Positions 7,248 through 14,291 of a stretch of 35,302 bases of DNA are shown piece by piece. Under the pieces are notes generated by a model that saw only the letters and a list, made by a program, of their open reading frames with translations, was not told the origin of the DNA and did not search any database. The DNA is taken from contig JALHRR010000052.1 in assembly GCA_022841345.1 (NCBI GenBank), positions 1 through 35,302 on the forward strand. Reading direction: 5' to 3'. Origin of the DNA: Saprospiraceae bacterium (GTDB lineage: Bacteria > Bacteroidota > Bacteroidia > Chitinophagales > Saprospiraceae). The translations under genes were made by a program, and so were the position numbers. The number at the start of each line of letters is the position of its first letter. The stretch's first letter is position 1.

Positions 7248-9339
7248 TGTATTTGATTTTATTGATTAATTCGTCGTCGCAATTTGGACAAAACTCATGT
7301 TCACCCGGTAAATAACCATGTCTGGGACAAACGCTGAACACCGGAGTGACGGTGATATAGGGTAACCTGAAGTTACTCAGGACTTTTTTTACAAACTGTC
7401 TGCAAGCTTCTGCACTACTTATTTTCTCCCGCATATATAAATGCAGCACTGTGCCACCAGTATATTTGCACTGAAGCTCATCTTGCTGCAGTAAAGCTTC
7501 AAAAGGATCTTCAGTATGATCGACCGGTATCTGAGAACTGTTGGTGTAATAAATATTTTCTCCCATACCGGCCTGCATGATATCCTCATACCTCCTGGCA
7601 TCTTCCTTTGCAAATCTGTAAGTAGCTCCTTCCGCCGGTGATGCTTCCAAATTATAGAGATTGCCTGTTTCCAACTGGAAATCCTTTATTCTTTTTCGGA
7701 TAAATTCCAGTATTTCTGCAGCCATTGATATACCACTGGACTGGGTTAAATCATCCTGTCCCCCGGAGAAATTAAGAATCATTTCATTCATTCCGTTCAC
7801 ACCTATTGTAGAAAAGTGATTTCTAAAGTCAGCTAAGTACCGCTTCGTATAGGGGAATAAGCCTCTGTCATACATTTTCTGAATAAATATTCTCTTCTTT
7901 TCCAAAGTGGATTTGGCCAGATTTAGCAGAATTTCAATGCGGTTAATTAATCCTGGCTTATCATTTTTGAATAAATATCCCAGACGAGCCATATTAACGG
8001 TTACCACGCCAATGCTTCCAGTCATTTCTGCACTCCCAAAGAGTCCATTACCTCTTTTTAATAGTTCTCTCAGATCCAGTTGAAGCCGGCAGCACATACT
8101 TCGCACGGCATTCGGCTTATAAGCATAAGGATTCTCAATTTTGTTGCCATTCTCATCGTACATATATTGACTTCCTATGAAATTTTGAAAATAGGATGAG
8201 CCGATTTTGGCTGTATTTTCAAAAAGTAAATCGGTATTTTCTCCGTACCAGTCAAACTGCTCAGTTATGTTTACAGTAGGAATTGGAAAAGTAAAAGGCT
8301 GTCCCTGAGCATCTCCTTCAGTCATTACCGTGTAATAAGCTTTATTGATCAGATTCATTTCATTCTGGAAGTGAGCATAAGTGCATGCTTCAGGGTGAGT
8401 AATTCCTCTTTCATTTAATCTTGTAAGAAATTGTGGATCATTCATCCCTGAAAATAAATGAAGATCGTTTTTGGTTGGGATTTGACCTTTTAAATCTTCA
8501 GGTACGACCCAATCCAGAGTAATATTAGTAAAAGGAGATTGACCCCATCTGGCTGGCACATTGAGGTTGTATACAAAGCTTCTCACTGCCTTCAGCACTT
8601 CGGGAAATTTCAGATTGTCCTTAAAAATATATGGCGCCAGATAAGTATCAAAAGAACTGAAAGCCTGCGCACCTGCCCATTCGCTTTGCAATATTCCAAG
8701 GAAATTAGCCACTTGTCCAAGAGCCTCTCTGAAATGCGATGGAGCGCTGCTCTCTACCCGGCCTCTGACGCCGTTGAATCCTTCATTTAAAAGCACTCTG
8801 AGGCTCCATCCGGCACAGTACCCTGTAAGACAATCCAGATCATGAATATGTATATCTGCATTTCTGTGAGCATATCCTTCTTCTTTACTATACACTGCAT
8901 CCAACCAGAAATTTGCAATGATCTTTCCTGATACATTATTCACCAATCCGGCATTGGAATAGGATGTATTGGCATTGGCATTAATTCTCCAGTCTGATTT
9001 TCCCGTGTATTCTTCAATAGCCTGAGTACTATCAACATAAGTGGTATTATCTTTCATTCCTTCTAAATGCTCTCTCTGCATTTTGCGCGTATGCCGGTAC
9101 AATACAAATGATTTCAGGACCCTGAAATGCCCGGCATTGAAAATTTCTTCTTCAATAATATCCTGTATTTCTTCAACAGCCCAAATTTCTTTACTTTCAA
9201 TGGCTTTCGACACTTGCATGATGACCTGAGGGTCCAGCTCCTGTGTGACGCTGCAAAATCCCCTTTCAATGGCCGATTCAATTTTATACCAGCTAAATGG
9301 GCGGTAATTACCATTTCTTTTTATGACGAATTTTTCCAT
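7225..9339 (-). CDS. nrdD: Anaerobic (class III) ribonucleoside-triphosphate reductase, large part without glycyl-radical loop
   Basis: Catalytic chain of 704 residues that reduces ribonucleotides to deoxyribonucleotides without oxygen. An N-terminal ATP-cone (about 3-92, starting FVIKRNGNYRPFSWYKI) is followed by the 10-stranded barrel with ADIHIHDLDCLTGYCAGWSL (Cys170, Cys175), VTVNMARLGYL, and the SQIPVD segment. The C-terminus has the zinc-site pattern CPRHGY...CPNC (Cys671, Cys684, Cys687, with His674 in place of the usual second Cys). The protein stops 17 residues after the last cysteine, whereas usual NrdD proteins continue into RVxGY. That piece is the next ORF, 7065-7247. A TATATTTG promoter element and an AAGA-N8-TCTT palindrome lie upstream, so expression is probably tied to anoxia or nitrogen oxides. 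Confidence 0.95.
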   Translation of the reverse strand: MEKFVIKRNGNYRPFSWYKIESAIERGFCSVTQELDPQVIMQVSKAIESKEIWAVEEIQDIIEEEIFNAGHFRVLKSFVLYRHTRKMQREHLEGMKDNTTYVDSTQAIEEYTGKSDWRINANANTSYSNAGLVNNVSGKIIANFWLDAVYSKEEGYAHRNADIHIHDLDCLTGYCAGWSLRVLLNEGFNGVRGRVESSAPSHFREALGQVANFLGILQSEWAGAQAFSSFDTYLAPYIFKDNLKFPEVLKAVRSFVYNLNVPARWGQSPFTNITLDWVVPEDLKGQIPTKNDLHLFSGMNDPQFLTRLNERGITHPEACTYAHFQNEMNLINKAYYTVMTEGDAQGQPFTFPIPTVNITEQFDWYGENTDLLFENTAKIGSSYFQNFIGSQYMYDENGNKIENPYAYKPNAVRSMCCRLQLDLRELLKRGNGLFGSAEMTGSIGVVTVNMARLGYLFKNDKPGLINRIEILLNLAKSTLEKKRIFIQKMYDRGLFPYTKRYLADFRNHFSTIGVNGMNEMILNFSGGQDDLTQSSGISMAAEILEFIRKRIKDFQLETGNLYNLEASPAEGATYRFAKEDARRYEDIMQAGMGENIYYTNSSQIPVDHTEDPFEALLQQDELQCKYTGGTVLHLYMREKISSAEACRQFVKKVLSNFRLPYITVTPVFSVCPRHGYLPGEHEFCPNCDDELINKIKYNEKNENF

Positions 9340-9447
9340 AGCCTAGAATTTCAATTTTTATTTACAATTATGATTTGCATTGCCACTGATGATGATTTAA
9401 TAAACTTTCTTATAAAGTTGGGCAGTGTCATGAGCAACTGGTACGGA

Positions 9448-9455
9448 CAAATATA
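9448..9455 (-). promoter_or_regulatory. -7 element of the nrdD operon
   Basis: TATATTTG on the minus strand, exact TAnnTTTG. The palindrome at 9483-9502 is centred about 37 bp upstream of it, an upstream position compatible with activation or with looping to the second site, rather than direct occlusion. Confidence 0.5.
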
Positions 9456-9482
9456 TTATAACAATTTGTAATTTAAAACTAT

Positions 9483-9502
9483 TTAAGACATTTTTATCTT
9501 TA
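9483..9502. promoter_or_regulatory. NsrR/Rrf2-like operator, site B (nrdD side)
   Basis: TTAAGACA-N4-TATCTTTA; core AAGA 9485-9488 and TCTT 9497-9500, the same 16-bp core as site A. Confidence 0.6.
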
Positions 9503-9625
9503 TTAATTTAAAATAAATACTCAAGATTAGTCTAGCTTTAAAATTGCCAGAGTACCTACAATATTGGCAAATACAGACATTGATAAATATCATCAATAGA
9601 AGTGAGGAAAATTATTTTCTTATAT

Positions 9626-9645
9626 TAAAGATATTTTTATCTTTT
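9626..9645. promoter_or_regulatory. NsrR/Rrf2-like operator, site C (tnaA)
   Basis: TAAAGATA-N4-TATCTTTT; core AAGA 9628-9631 and TCTT 9640-9643. It ends 3 bp before the -7 element of the tryptophanase gene and would cover its -33 region, as a repressor site would. Confidence 0.62.
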
Positions 9646-9648
9646 TTA

Positions 9649-9656
9649 TACATTTG
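9649..9656 (+). promoter_or_regulatory. -7 element of the tryptophanase gene
   Basis: TACATTTG, exact TAnnTTTG. It overlaps the TTG at 9654 that would give the longest reading of the downstream gene, which argues for the ATG at 9684 as the true start. Confidence 0.55.
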
Positions 9657-9683
9657 CAATCCATAATATCCACGATATCCTTT

Positions 9684-11075
9684 ATGAATCAAAGAACACT
9701 TGTAGAACCCTTCCGTATTAAAATGGTAGAACCTGTCAGAGTAACTACTGAATCATACCGGGCAGAAATATTGAGAAATTCAGGTTATAATCCTTTCTTG
9801 TTGAATTCAGATGATGTATTCATTGATTTATTAACTGACAGTGGTACAGGGGCAATGAGTCAGGCGCAATGGGCGGGAATGATTATGGGTGATGAAAGTT
9901 ATGCGGGCGCCAGGAGTTGGCTGGACCTGGAGAAAGAAGTCAAAGACTTGAGTGGTATGGAATATGTATTACCTACTCATCAGGGGCGCGCTTCAGAAAG
10001 AATCCTCTTCGGCATTCTCGGTGGTAAGGGTAAATACTTTTTGAGTAATACCCATTTTGATACTACACGCGCCAACATTGAAAACACAGGAGCAATAGCA
10101 ATTGATCTGATGCCGCAAGCATCGATGGAGCCGGATACCTATCTTCCATTTAAAGGAGATATTGATCTGATAGCTCTGGCTTCAACAATTCATTCACTGG
10201 GAAAAGAAAACATAGCAGGTATCATTATCACTGTGACCAATAATTCATTCGGTGGGCAGCCGGTGAGCATGGGGTGTGTGGAAGCTGTCAGGAATATATG
10301 TGACAGGGAAAATCTGCTTCTGATCCTGGATGGCTGTAGAATTGCTGAAAACAGTTATTTTATCAGACAAAGAGAAAGCGCATATGAGAAATGGTCCTAC
10401 AGGGAAATCGCTCAAAAAATGCTGCGTTTGGCTGATGCCTTTATAATGAGTGCAAAAAAGGACGGATTGGTGAACATAGGTGGATTACTCTGTGTGAAAG
10501 ATTACACGCTGAGTTTGAAGTGCACCAACCAGCTTATTTTAACTGAAGGATTCACCACTTATGGGGGATTAGCAGGGAGAGATATGCAGGCGATGGCCAT
10601 TGGGCTCAGAGAGGTATTTGAGCATGATTATCTTGAGTACAGGATCAAAAGCACGGCGTATTTGGGTGAAAGACTCAAAAATATGGGTATTCCTGTGCTT
10701 TGGCCTATAGGTGGACATGCGGTTTATATAGATGCCGGACAGCTTTTTCCACATATTCTTCCCGAGGAATTTCCCGGACAGGCGCTTGTCTGTGAATTAT
10801 TTGTGAAGGGAGGCATTAGAAGTGTAGATGTTGGCAGTGTTATGTTCGGAAAGTTTGATAACGGAACTTTTGTTCCTGCCAGACAAGAACTGGTCTGGCT
10901 CGCGATTCCAAGGAGGGTCTATACTCAAAGTCATATAGATTATGTGCTTGACATTTTCAAAGAAATAAAAGAAATGGATGTATTACCCTCCGGATTTAAA
11001 ATAATATACGAACCGCCTTTTTTGCGACATTTTACGGTAAGATTTGAAAGAATCAATTCCCAATCATTCAATTAA
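9684..11075 (+). CDS. tnaA: Tryptophanase (beta-eliminating lyase family, PLP)
   Basis: PLP enzyme of the tryptophanase/tyrosine phenol-lyase family, 463 residues from the ATG at 9684 (MNQRTLVEPFRIKMVEP). The longer reading from TTG at 9654 overlaps the promoter and is less likely. The PLP lysine is in MSAKKDGLVNIGG (Lys259), with Asp216 and Arg219 in LDGCRIAEN and the carboxylate-binding arginine in IPRRVYT. For substrate choice, SNTHFDTT and GIRSVDVGS follow the tryptophanase pattern: tyrosine phenol-lyase has Arg where this protein has Val in SVDVG. I therefore favour L-tryptophan to indole, pyruvate and ammonia. No tnaC-like leader peptide or tryptophan permease is adjacent. A palindrome shared with ric, nrdD and nos sits on its promoter, which suggests expression under nitrosative or anoxic conditions. 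Tyrosine phenol-lyase activity remains possible. Confidence 0.85.
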   Translation: MNQRTLVEPFRIKMVEPVRVTTESYRAEILRNSGYNPFLLNSDDVFIDLLTDSGTGAMSQAQWAGMIMGDESYAGARSWLDLEKEVKDLSGMEYVLPTHQGRASERILFGILGGKGKYFLSNTHFDTTRANIENTGAIAIDLMPQASMEPDTYLPFKGDIDLIALASTIHSLGKENIAGIIITVTNNSFGGQPVSMGCVEAVRNICDRENLLLILDGCRIAENSYFIRQRESAYEKWSYREIAQKMLRLADAFIMSAKKDGLVNIGGLLCVKDYTLSLKCTNQLILTEGFTTYGGLAGRDMQAMAIGLREVFEHDYLEYRIKSTAYLGERLKNMGIPVLWPIGGHAVYIDAGQLFPHILPEEFPGQALVCELFVKGGIRSVDVGSVMFGKFDNGTFVPARQELVWLAIPRRVYTQSHIDYVLDIFKEIKEMDVLPSGFKIIYEPPFLRHFTVRFERINSQSFN

Positions 11076-11295
11076 ACTAAACGCTTACAGCATTATGAAA
11101 ATGAAACAAAACAGAAATCCGAAAATAATTCTAAGTTTAGAAAAGTAATTATTGGTAGTCAGCAAATACACAGATAGTAAGCACTATTGCATAAGTATAT
11201 CATACAACCATTTCAGGTTGTTACCTGAAAATTTCTGTATCCCTTTGTTTACAAAAATTAAAGTATTACATTTACATACTTCCATATCTTAAATT

Positions 11296-11649
11296 ATGAA
11301 ATATTCGATTAACATTTTTCTGACGGGTCTTCTGGTTTTCTCCAACTTGATACCCATATCTGTTACAGGAAGTACAGGCTATTTTCAGTTTGATGATACA
11401 TTAAAACAGGACACTACTAGGATTAAAGTTTATATAGATGGAATGTCCTGTGAACGCTGTGTGCAGAAAATTGAAAAAAAAGTAAGCGCAGTTGAAGGTG
11501 TGCGAACAGTAAATGTTTTCCTGCAGGAAAAATATGCCATCATAGTCTTCGACAATAAAATATCCACAATAAAGGAGATTATCTCAAAGATTGAAGCCTC
11601 AGGTTACGTAGTTAACAGACACGAAGTTATACTAAACAAAAAAGGATAG
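11296..11649 (+). CDS. Secreted HMA-domain metal-binding protein (copper chaperone-like)
   Basis: Small periplasmic protein of 117 residues. A hydrophobic N-terminal signal (residues 1-25) is followed by one heavy-metal-associated domain (about 42-110) with the Cu-binding motif GMSCERC (Cys52, Cys55), resembling CopZ and MerP. It lies alone between tnaA and the oxidase-like gene, 220 bp after the former, and has no copy of the AAGA-N8-TCTT site just upstream. The surrounding genes need copper (NosZ holds CuA and CuZ; a heme-copper-like protein follows), so a role in copper delivery or export is plausible but inferred. The gap 11076-11295 before it shows no other gene worth calling, only a 17-codon frame at 11095 and a weak 6-bp hairpin at about 11210-11230. 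Confidence 0.85.
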   Translation: MKYSINIFLTGLLVFSNLIPISVTGSTGYFQFDDTLKQDTTRIKVYIDGMSCERCVQKIEKKVSAVEGVRTVNVFLQEKYAIIVFDNKISTIKEIISKIEASGYVVNRHEVILNKKG

Positions 11650-11703
11650 TCACTTGAAGAAGTACTTACCGGTAAGTTTGGAACCAAAATATTGTTCTTT
11701 AAT

Positions 11704-11723
11704 TTAAGATAATTTTATCTTAT
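11704..11723. promoter_or_regulatory. NsrR/Rrf2-like operator, site D (oxidase-like gene)
   Basis: TTAAGATAA-TT-TTATCTTAT, the most symmetric copy: AAGATAA (11706-11712) pairs with TTATCTT (11715-11721). A near-consensus -7 element TTCCTTTG (7 of 8) follows at 11735-11742. The gene starts at 11861. Confidence 0.68.
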
Positions 11724-11860
11724 TTGAATGATGATTCCTTTGACAATTTGGCGGAAAAATCAACCTATAACTAAAGAATAGCAAACATTCTATATGAAGC
11801 AGAACCTATATACTTTGAATAAGGACATTATCGAAACCTTAATATGCACATCTCAAGGAA

Positions 11861-13108
11861 ATGCCTGAAAGTCAACATAAACAATTAAAATCCTGGATTG
11901 CCATTACGCTGGTAAATTTTGCAATTGCTGCCATTATGGGATTATTGTTGCGCCTGGCTTTTATCATAGAAGTGGATTGGATTGATTTCAAAAATATGAG
12001 GCATGGCCATTCGCATGTTGCTCTTTTAGGATGGTTATATCTGGCATTTTACAGTTTGATCTGGCTACTTTTTATTCCCGAAGAAGAACGAAATAAAAGG
12101 AAATATTCTATTCTTTTTTGGTTTACCCAGTCCACAGTTGTGGGTATGATGATTAGCTTTCCTGTTCAGGGATATGGTGCATTCTCCATTATATTTTCTA
12201 CGCTCCACATTCTTGCTAGTTATGTCTTTGTAATTTTCATCTGGAGACATATTCCATATAAAAGTAATCTTTCAGGCCTTTTGATGCGCACTGCAATTGT
12301 CTGGATGTTGCTTTCTACACTTGGAGTATGGGACCTTGGGCCGGTGATGATGCTGCATCTGAAGAATTCCATCCTATATCATATGTCCATTCAGTTTTTC
12401 CTGCATTTTCAGTTCAATGGATGGTTCACTTTTGGTGCACTGGCTATTCTCTTTAAGTTACTTTCCACCCATTCTGTTGAGATCCATGCCGGGAGGTTCA
12501 GACTTTTCTATTTCTTAATGGTCATTTCATGCATCCTGACCTTTGCACTTGCGGTTACATGGAGCTCACCGGAGGATACCTTGTTTTTCCTGAATGGCGC
12601 CGGGGTTCTTATACAGCTGACAGCTCTGCTTGCAGGAGCAGTTTTACTTTATCAGGGTTTGAAAAAAATGTATCGTTCTTCAGCATTTGGAGTAAAAGTT
12701 TTCTTTTCAATAGCCCTAATATCGTTTGTACTTAAAATCCTGGTTCAGGCTTGTGTCGTGATACCTCAGATTGCTGTGATCTCATATACAGTCAGGCAAT
12801 TTGTGGTGGGATTTATACATCTCACTATGCTGGGTTCTATCTCATGTTTTATAATAGGAGTATTGATCGAAAAGCAACTGATGAATATTTCCAGTTTAAC
12901 CGGACGTGCAGGAATAAGGATTTTCATTTCAGGCTTCTTTCTAACTGAAATCATTTTATTCATCCAGGGAAATATGTTATGGGCAGAAATGGGTTTTTTG
13001 CCATTTTACTACGAAATAATTTTTATTGCGAGCATCTTTTTACCACTGGGATTGCTGCTAATGCTGGCAGAATATTTCAAAGTTGATCAACATCATATTA
13101 ATATATGA
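11861..13108 (+). CDS. Multi-pass membrane protein resembling heme-copper oxidase subunit I, function unknown
   Basis: A 415-residue integral membrane protein with about 11-12 hydrophobic helices and very little soluble sequence. The second helix starts with RHGHSHVALLGW (His48, His50, His52), recalling the heme-binding helix of CcoN/NorB-type subunits. Further membrane-region histidines are His116, His166, His174, His182 in HFQFNGWF and His320 in FIHLTMLG. Bacteroidota carry related proteins with a QHSHSH motif, annotated as hypothetical or cytochrome oxidase subunit I-like. The full set of CuB ligands of true oxidases or NO reductases is not obvious, and no partner cytochrome is encoded beside it. 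The strongest copy of the regulon palindrome lies upstream and the nos operon follows, so a role in NO or N-oxide metabolism is an inference. NnrS-like proteins are an alternative comparison. Confidence 0.6.
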   Translation: MPESQHKQLKSWIAITLVNFAIAAIMGLLLRLAFIIEVDWIDFKNMRHGHSHVALLGWLYLAFYSLIWLLFIPEEERNKRKYSILFWFTQSTVVGMMISFPVQGYGAFSIIFSTLHILASYVFVIFIWRHIPYKSNLSGLLMRTAIVWMLLSTLGVWDLGPVMMLHLKNSILYHMSIQFFLHFQFNGWFTFGALAILFKLLSTHSVEIHAGRFRLFYFLMVISCILTFALAVTWSSPEDTLFFLNGAGVLIQLTALLAGAVLLYQGLKKMYRSSAFGVKVFFSIALISFVLKILVQACVVIPQIAVISYTVRQFVVGFIHLTMLGSISCFIIGVLIEKQLMNISSLTGRAGIRIFISGFFLTEIILFIQGNMLWAEMGFLPFYYEIIFIASIFLPLGLLLMLAEYFKVDQHHINI

Positions 13109-13128
13109 TATAAGTCATTAAAAACTAA

Positions 13129-13148
13129 TTAAGACAATTTTATCTTTA
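13129..13148. promoter_or_regulatory. NsrR/Rrf2-like operator, site E (nos operon)
   Basis: TTAAGACAA-TT-TTATCTTTA; core AAGA 13131-13134 and TCTT 13143-13146. It lies 20 bp before the first ATG of the nos operon. I find no clear TAnnTTTG between site and start. Confidence 0.62.
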
Positions 13149-13167
13149 ATCTATTAAACCAAATGTT

Positions 13168-13665
13168 ATGAAAAAATTACTAGTCATGCTGGCCCTGTTT
13201 ATACCAGCTTTATGGTTTGCCTGCGGATCAGAATCCAAGCCAAATGAATCAGAAACCGAGGCTCCGGCAAAAAAAGAAGTTCCATCTTCAATAGCTGAAG
13301 GAAAAGGTGTTGGAGAGATCACTTCGGTTGACCTGGGTACCGGAGTAGATCCGGCACTAGTGGCAAGAGGTAAACCGATTTACGACATGAAATGCGCAGC
13401 TTGTCATAAGCTGGATGGCAAAAGAGTAGTAGGTCCAGGCTTTGAAGGCGTCACTAACAGAAGACGTCCTGAATGGATCATGAATATGATCACCAATGTA
13501 AATGTCATGCTGGATGAAGATCCAACTGCCCAGGCTTTACTTGAAGAATGTCTCACAAGGATGCCCAATCAAAATGTGTCTGTCAGCGAAGCAAGGGATA
13601 TCCTCGAATTTTTTAGAAATAATGATGAAGAACGTCTTAAAACGCGTGACGAGGCAGTCAAATAA
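13168..13665 (+). CDS. Monoheme cytochrome c lipoprotein of the nos operon
   Basis: A 165-residue lipoprotein: signal peptide with lipobox LWFAC (Cys19), a charged Glu/Lys/Pro-rich linker (20-60), then one class I cytochrome c domain with CAACH (Cys76, Cys79, His80) and a probable axial Met132 in RMPNQ. As first gene of the operon, 30 bp before the fasciclin gene and upstream of nosZ, it is the likely electron donor to nitrous oxide reductase. It would take electrons from the quinol pool or, plausibly, from alternative complex III encoded at the left of this window. Clade II nos clusters commonly carry such small cytochromes (nosC1/nosC2 in epsilonproteobacteria), but I cannot equate this one with either. 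Confidence 0.88.
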   Translation: MKKLLVMLALFIPALWFACGSESKPNESETEAPAKKEVPSSIAEGKGVGEITSVDLGTGVDPALVARGKPIYDMKCAACHKLDGKRVVGPGFEGVTNRRRPEWIMNMITNVNVMLDEDPTAQALLEECLTRMPNQNVSVSEARDILEFFRNNDEERLKTRDEAVK

Positions 13666-13695
13666 CAACTAACCAATAATTAACCTTACAAAATC

Positions 13696-14250
13696 ATGAA
13701 AAACCTTTCAATCTTTGGACCACTTATGGTAGCATTCCTGCTTGTTTTCGCCGGATGTGGCGCTCAGGATACGGCTGAAAATGAAAATTCTGTTACAGAA
13801 GAAAGCAAAGCAGGTCAGTCTGCAGTACAAGATGACGAATCACAGCGTAACGTAGTGCAGGTGGCAGTTGCATCTCCTGATCATACCACATTGGTGACAG
13901 CCATTCAGGCAGCAGGCCTGGTCGATGTATTGTCCAATGCCGGGCCATTCACAGTATTTGCTCCTGTGAATGCAGCTTTTGATGCACTTCCTGCTGGCAC
14001 AGTGGAAAGTCTGTTGGAGCCGGAGAATAAGGCAAAACTTCAGGACATACTGGAGTACCATGTATTTGTCGGGGTAATTCAGGAAACGATGTTCAAAGAT
14101 GGACGGCAGTTTAATCAGGTCAATCTAAAAAATGTGACGCTTGGTAAAAATGGTGATCAACTAACTGTAAATGGCGCCAATATCCTCGGAAGCGTCCGGT
14201 CTTCAAATGGTATGGTGTACATCATTGACAAGGTATTATTACCCGAATAA
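13696..14250 (+). CDS. Fasciclin (FAS1) domain lipoprotein in the nos operon
   Basis: A 184-residue exported lipoprotein: signal peptide with lipobox VFAGC (Cys21), an acidic linker, then a single FAS1 domain (about 50-183). The domain has the H1 motif TLVTAIQAAGLVDVL, PFTVFAPVNAAFDALP, LEYHV and the closing NGMVYIIDKVLLP. FAS1 domains mediate adhesion or protein contacts; no enzymatic residues are visible. It sits between the cytochrome c gene and nosZ with gaps of 30 and 41 bp, so it is co-transcribed with them. That placement suggests a scaffold or assembly role around NosZ or its donor cytochrome in the periplasm, but this is inference only. Confidence 0.9.
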   Translation: MKNLSIFGPLMVAFLLVFAGCGAQDTAENENSVTEESKAGQSAVQDDESQRNVVQVAVASPDHTTLVTAIQAAGLVDVLSNAGPFTVFAPVNAAFDALPAGTVESLLEPENKAKLQDILEYHVFVGVIQETMFKDGRQFNQVNLKNVTLGKNGDQLTVNGANILGSVRSSNGMVYIIDKVLLPE

Positions 14251-14291
14251 CATCTTAGTATTTAAATAAAAAATCAATAAATAATTTTTCA

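Larger units (their letters stand above)
9340..9653. other. Divergent control region between nrdD and tnaA
   Basis: A 314-bp AT-rich gap with no gene. It holds two copies of the AAGA-N8-TCTT palindrome (9483-9502 and 9626-9645), a -7 element for each direction (9448-9455 minus, 9649-9656 plus), and an imperfect TTGAT-N7-ATCAA at 9580-9596 whose spacing does not fit an FNR box. Confidence 0.6.

Noticed and set aside
7225-7250. A AAA AAC slippery heptamer in the nrdD frame, suggesting programmed -1 frameshifting into the glycyl-radical ORF
   Set aside because: The downstream ORF is in the +1 frame relative to nrdD, so a -1 slip would not reach it; its own ATG and the overlap explain the layout better.
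9580-9596. TTGAT-N7-ATCAA as an FNR/CRP-type site upstream of tnaA
   Set aside because: FNR boxes need a 4-base spacer between TTGAT and ATCAA; here it is 7 and the overall symmetry is poor.
9654-9683. Longer N-terminus of tryptophanase from TTG at 9654
   Set aside because: The TTG is inside the -7 promoter element, and family members start like the MNQRTLVEPFRIK reading from 9684.
11095-11148. 17-codon frame between tnaA and the HMA protein gene
   Set aside because: Too short and Lys/Asn-rich in AT-rich DNA; no evidence of translation.
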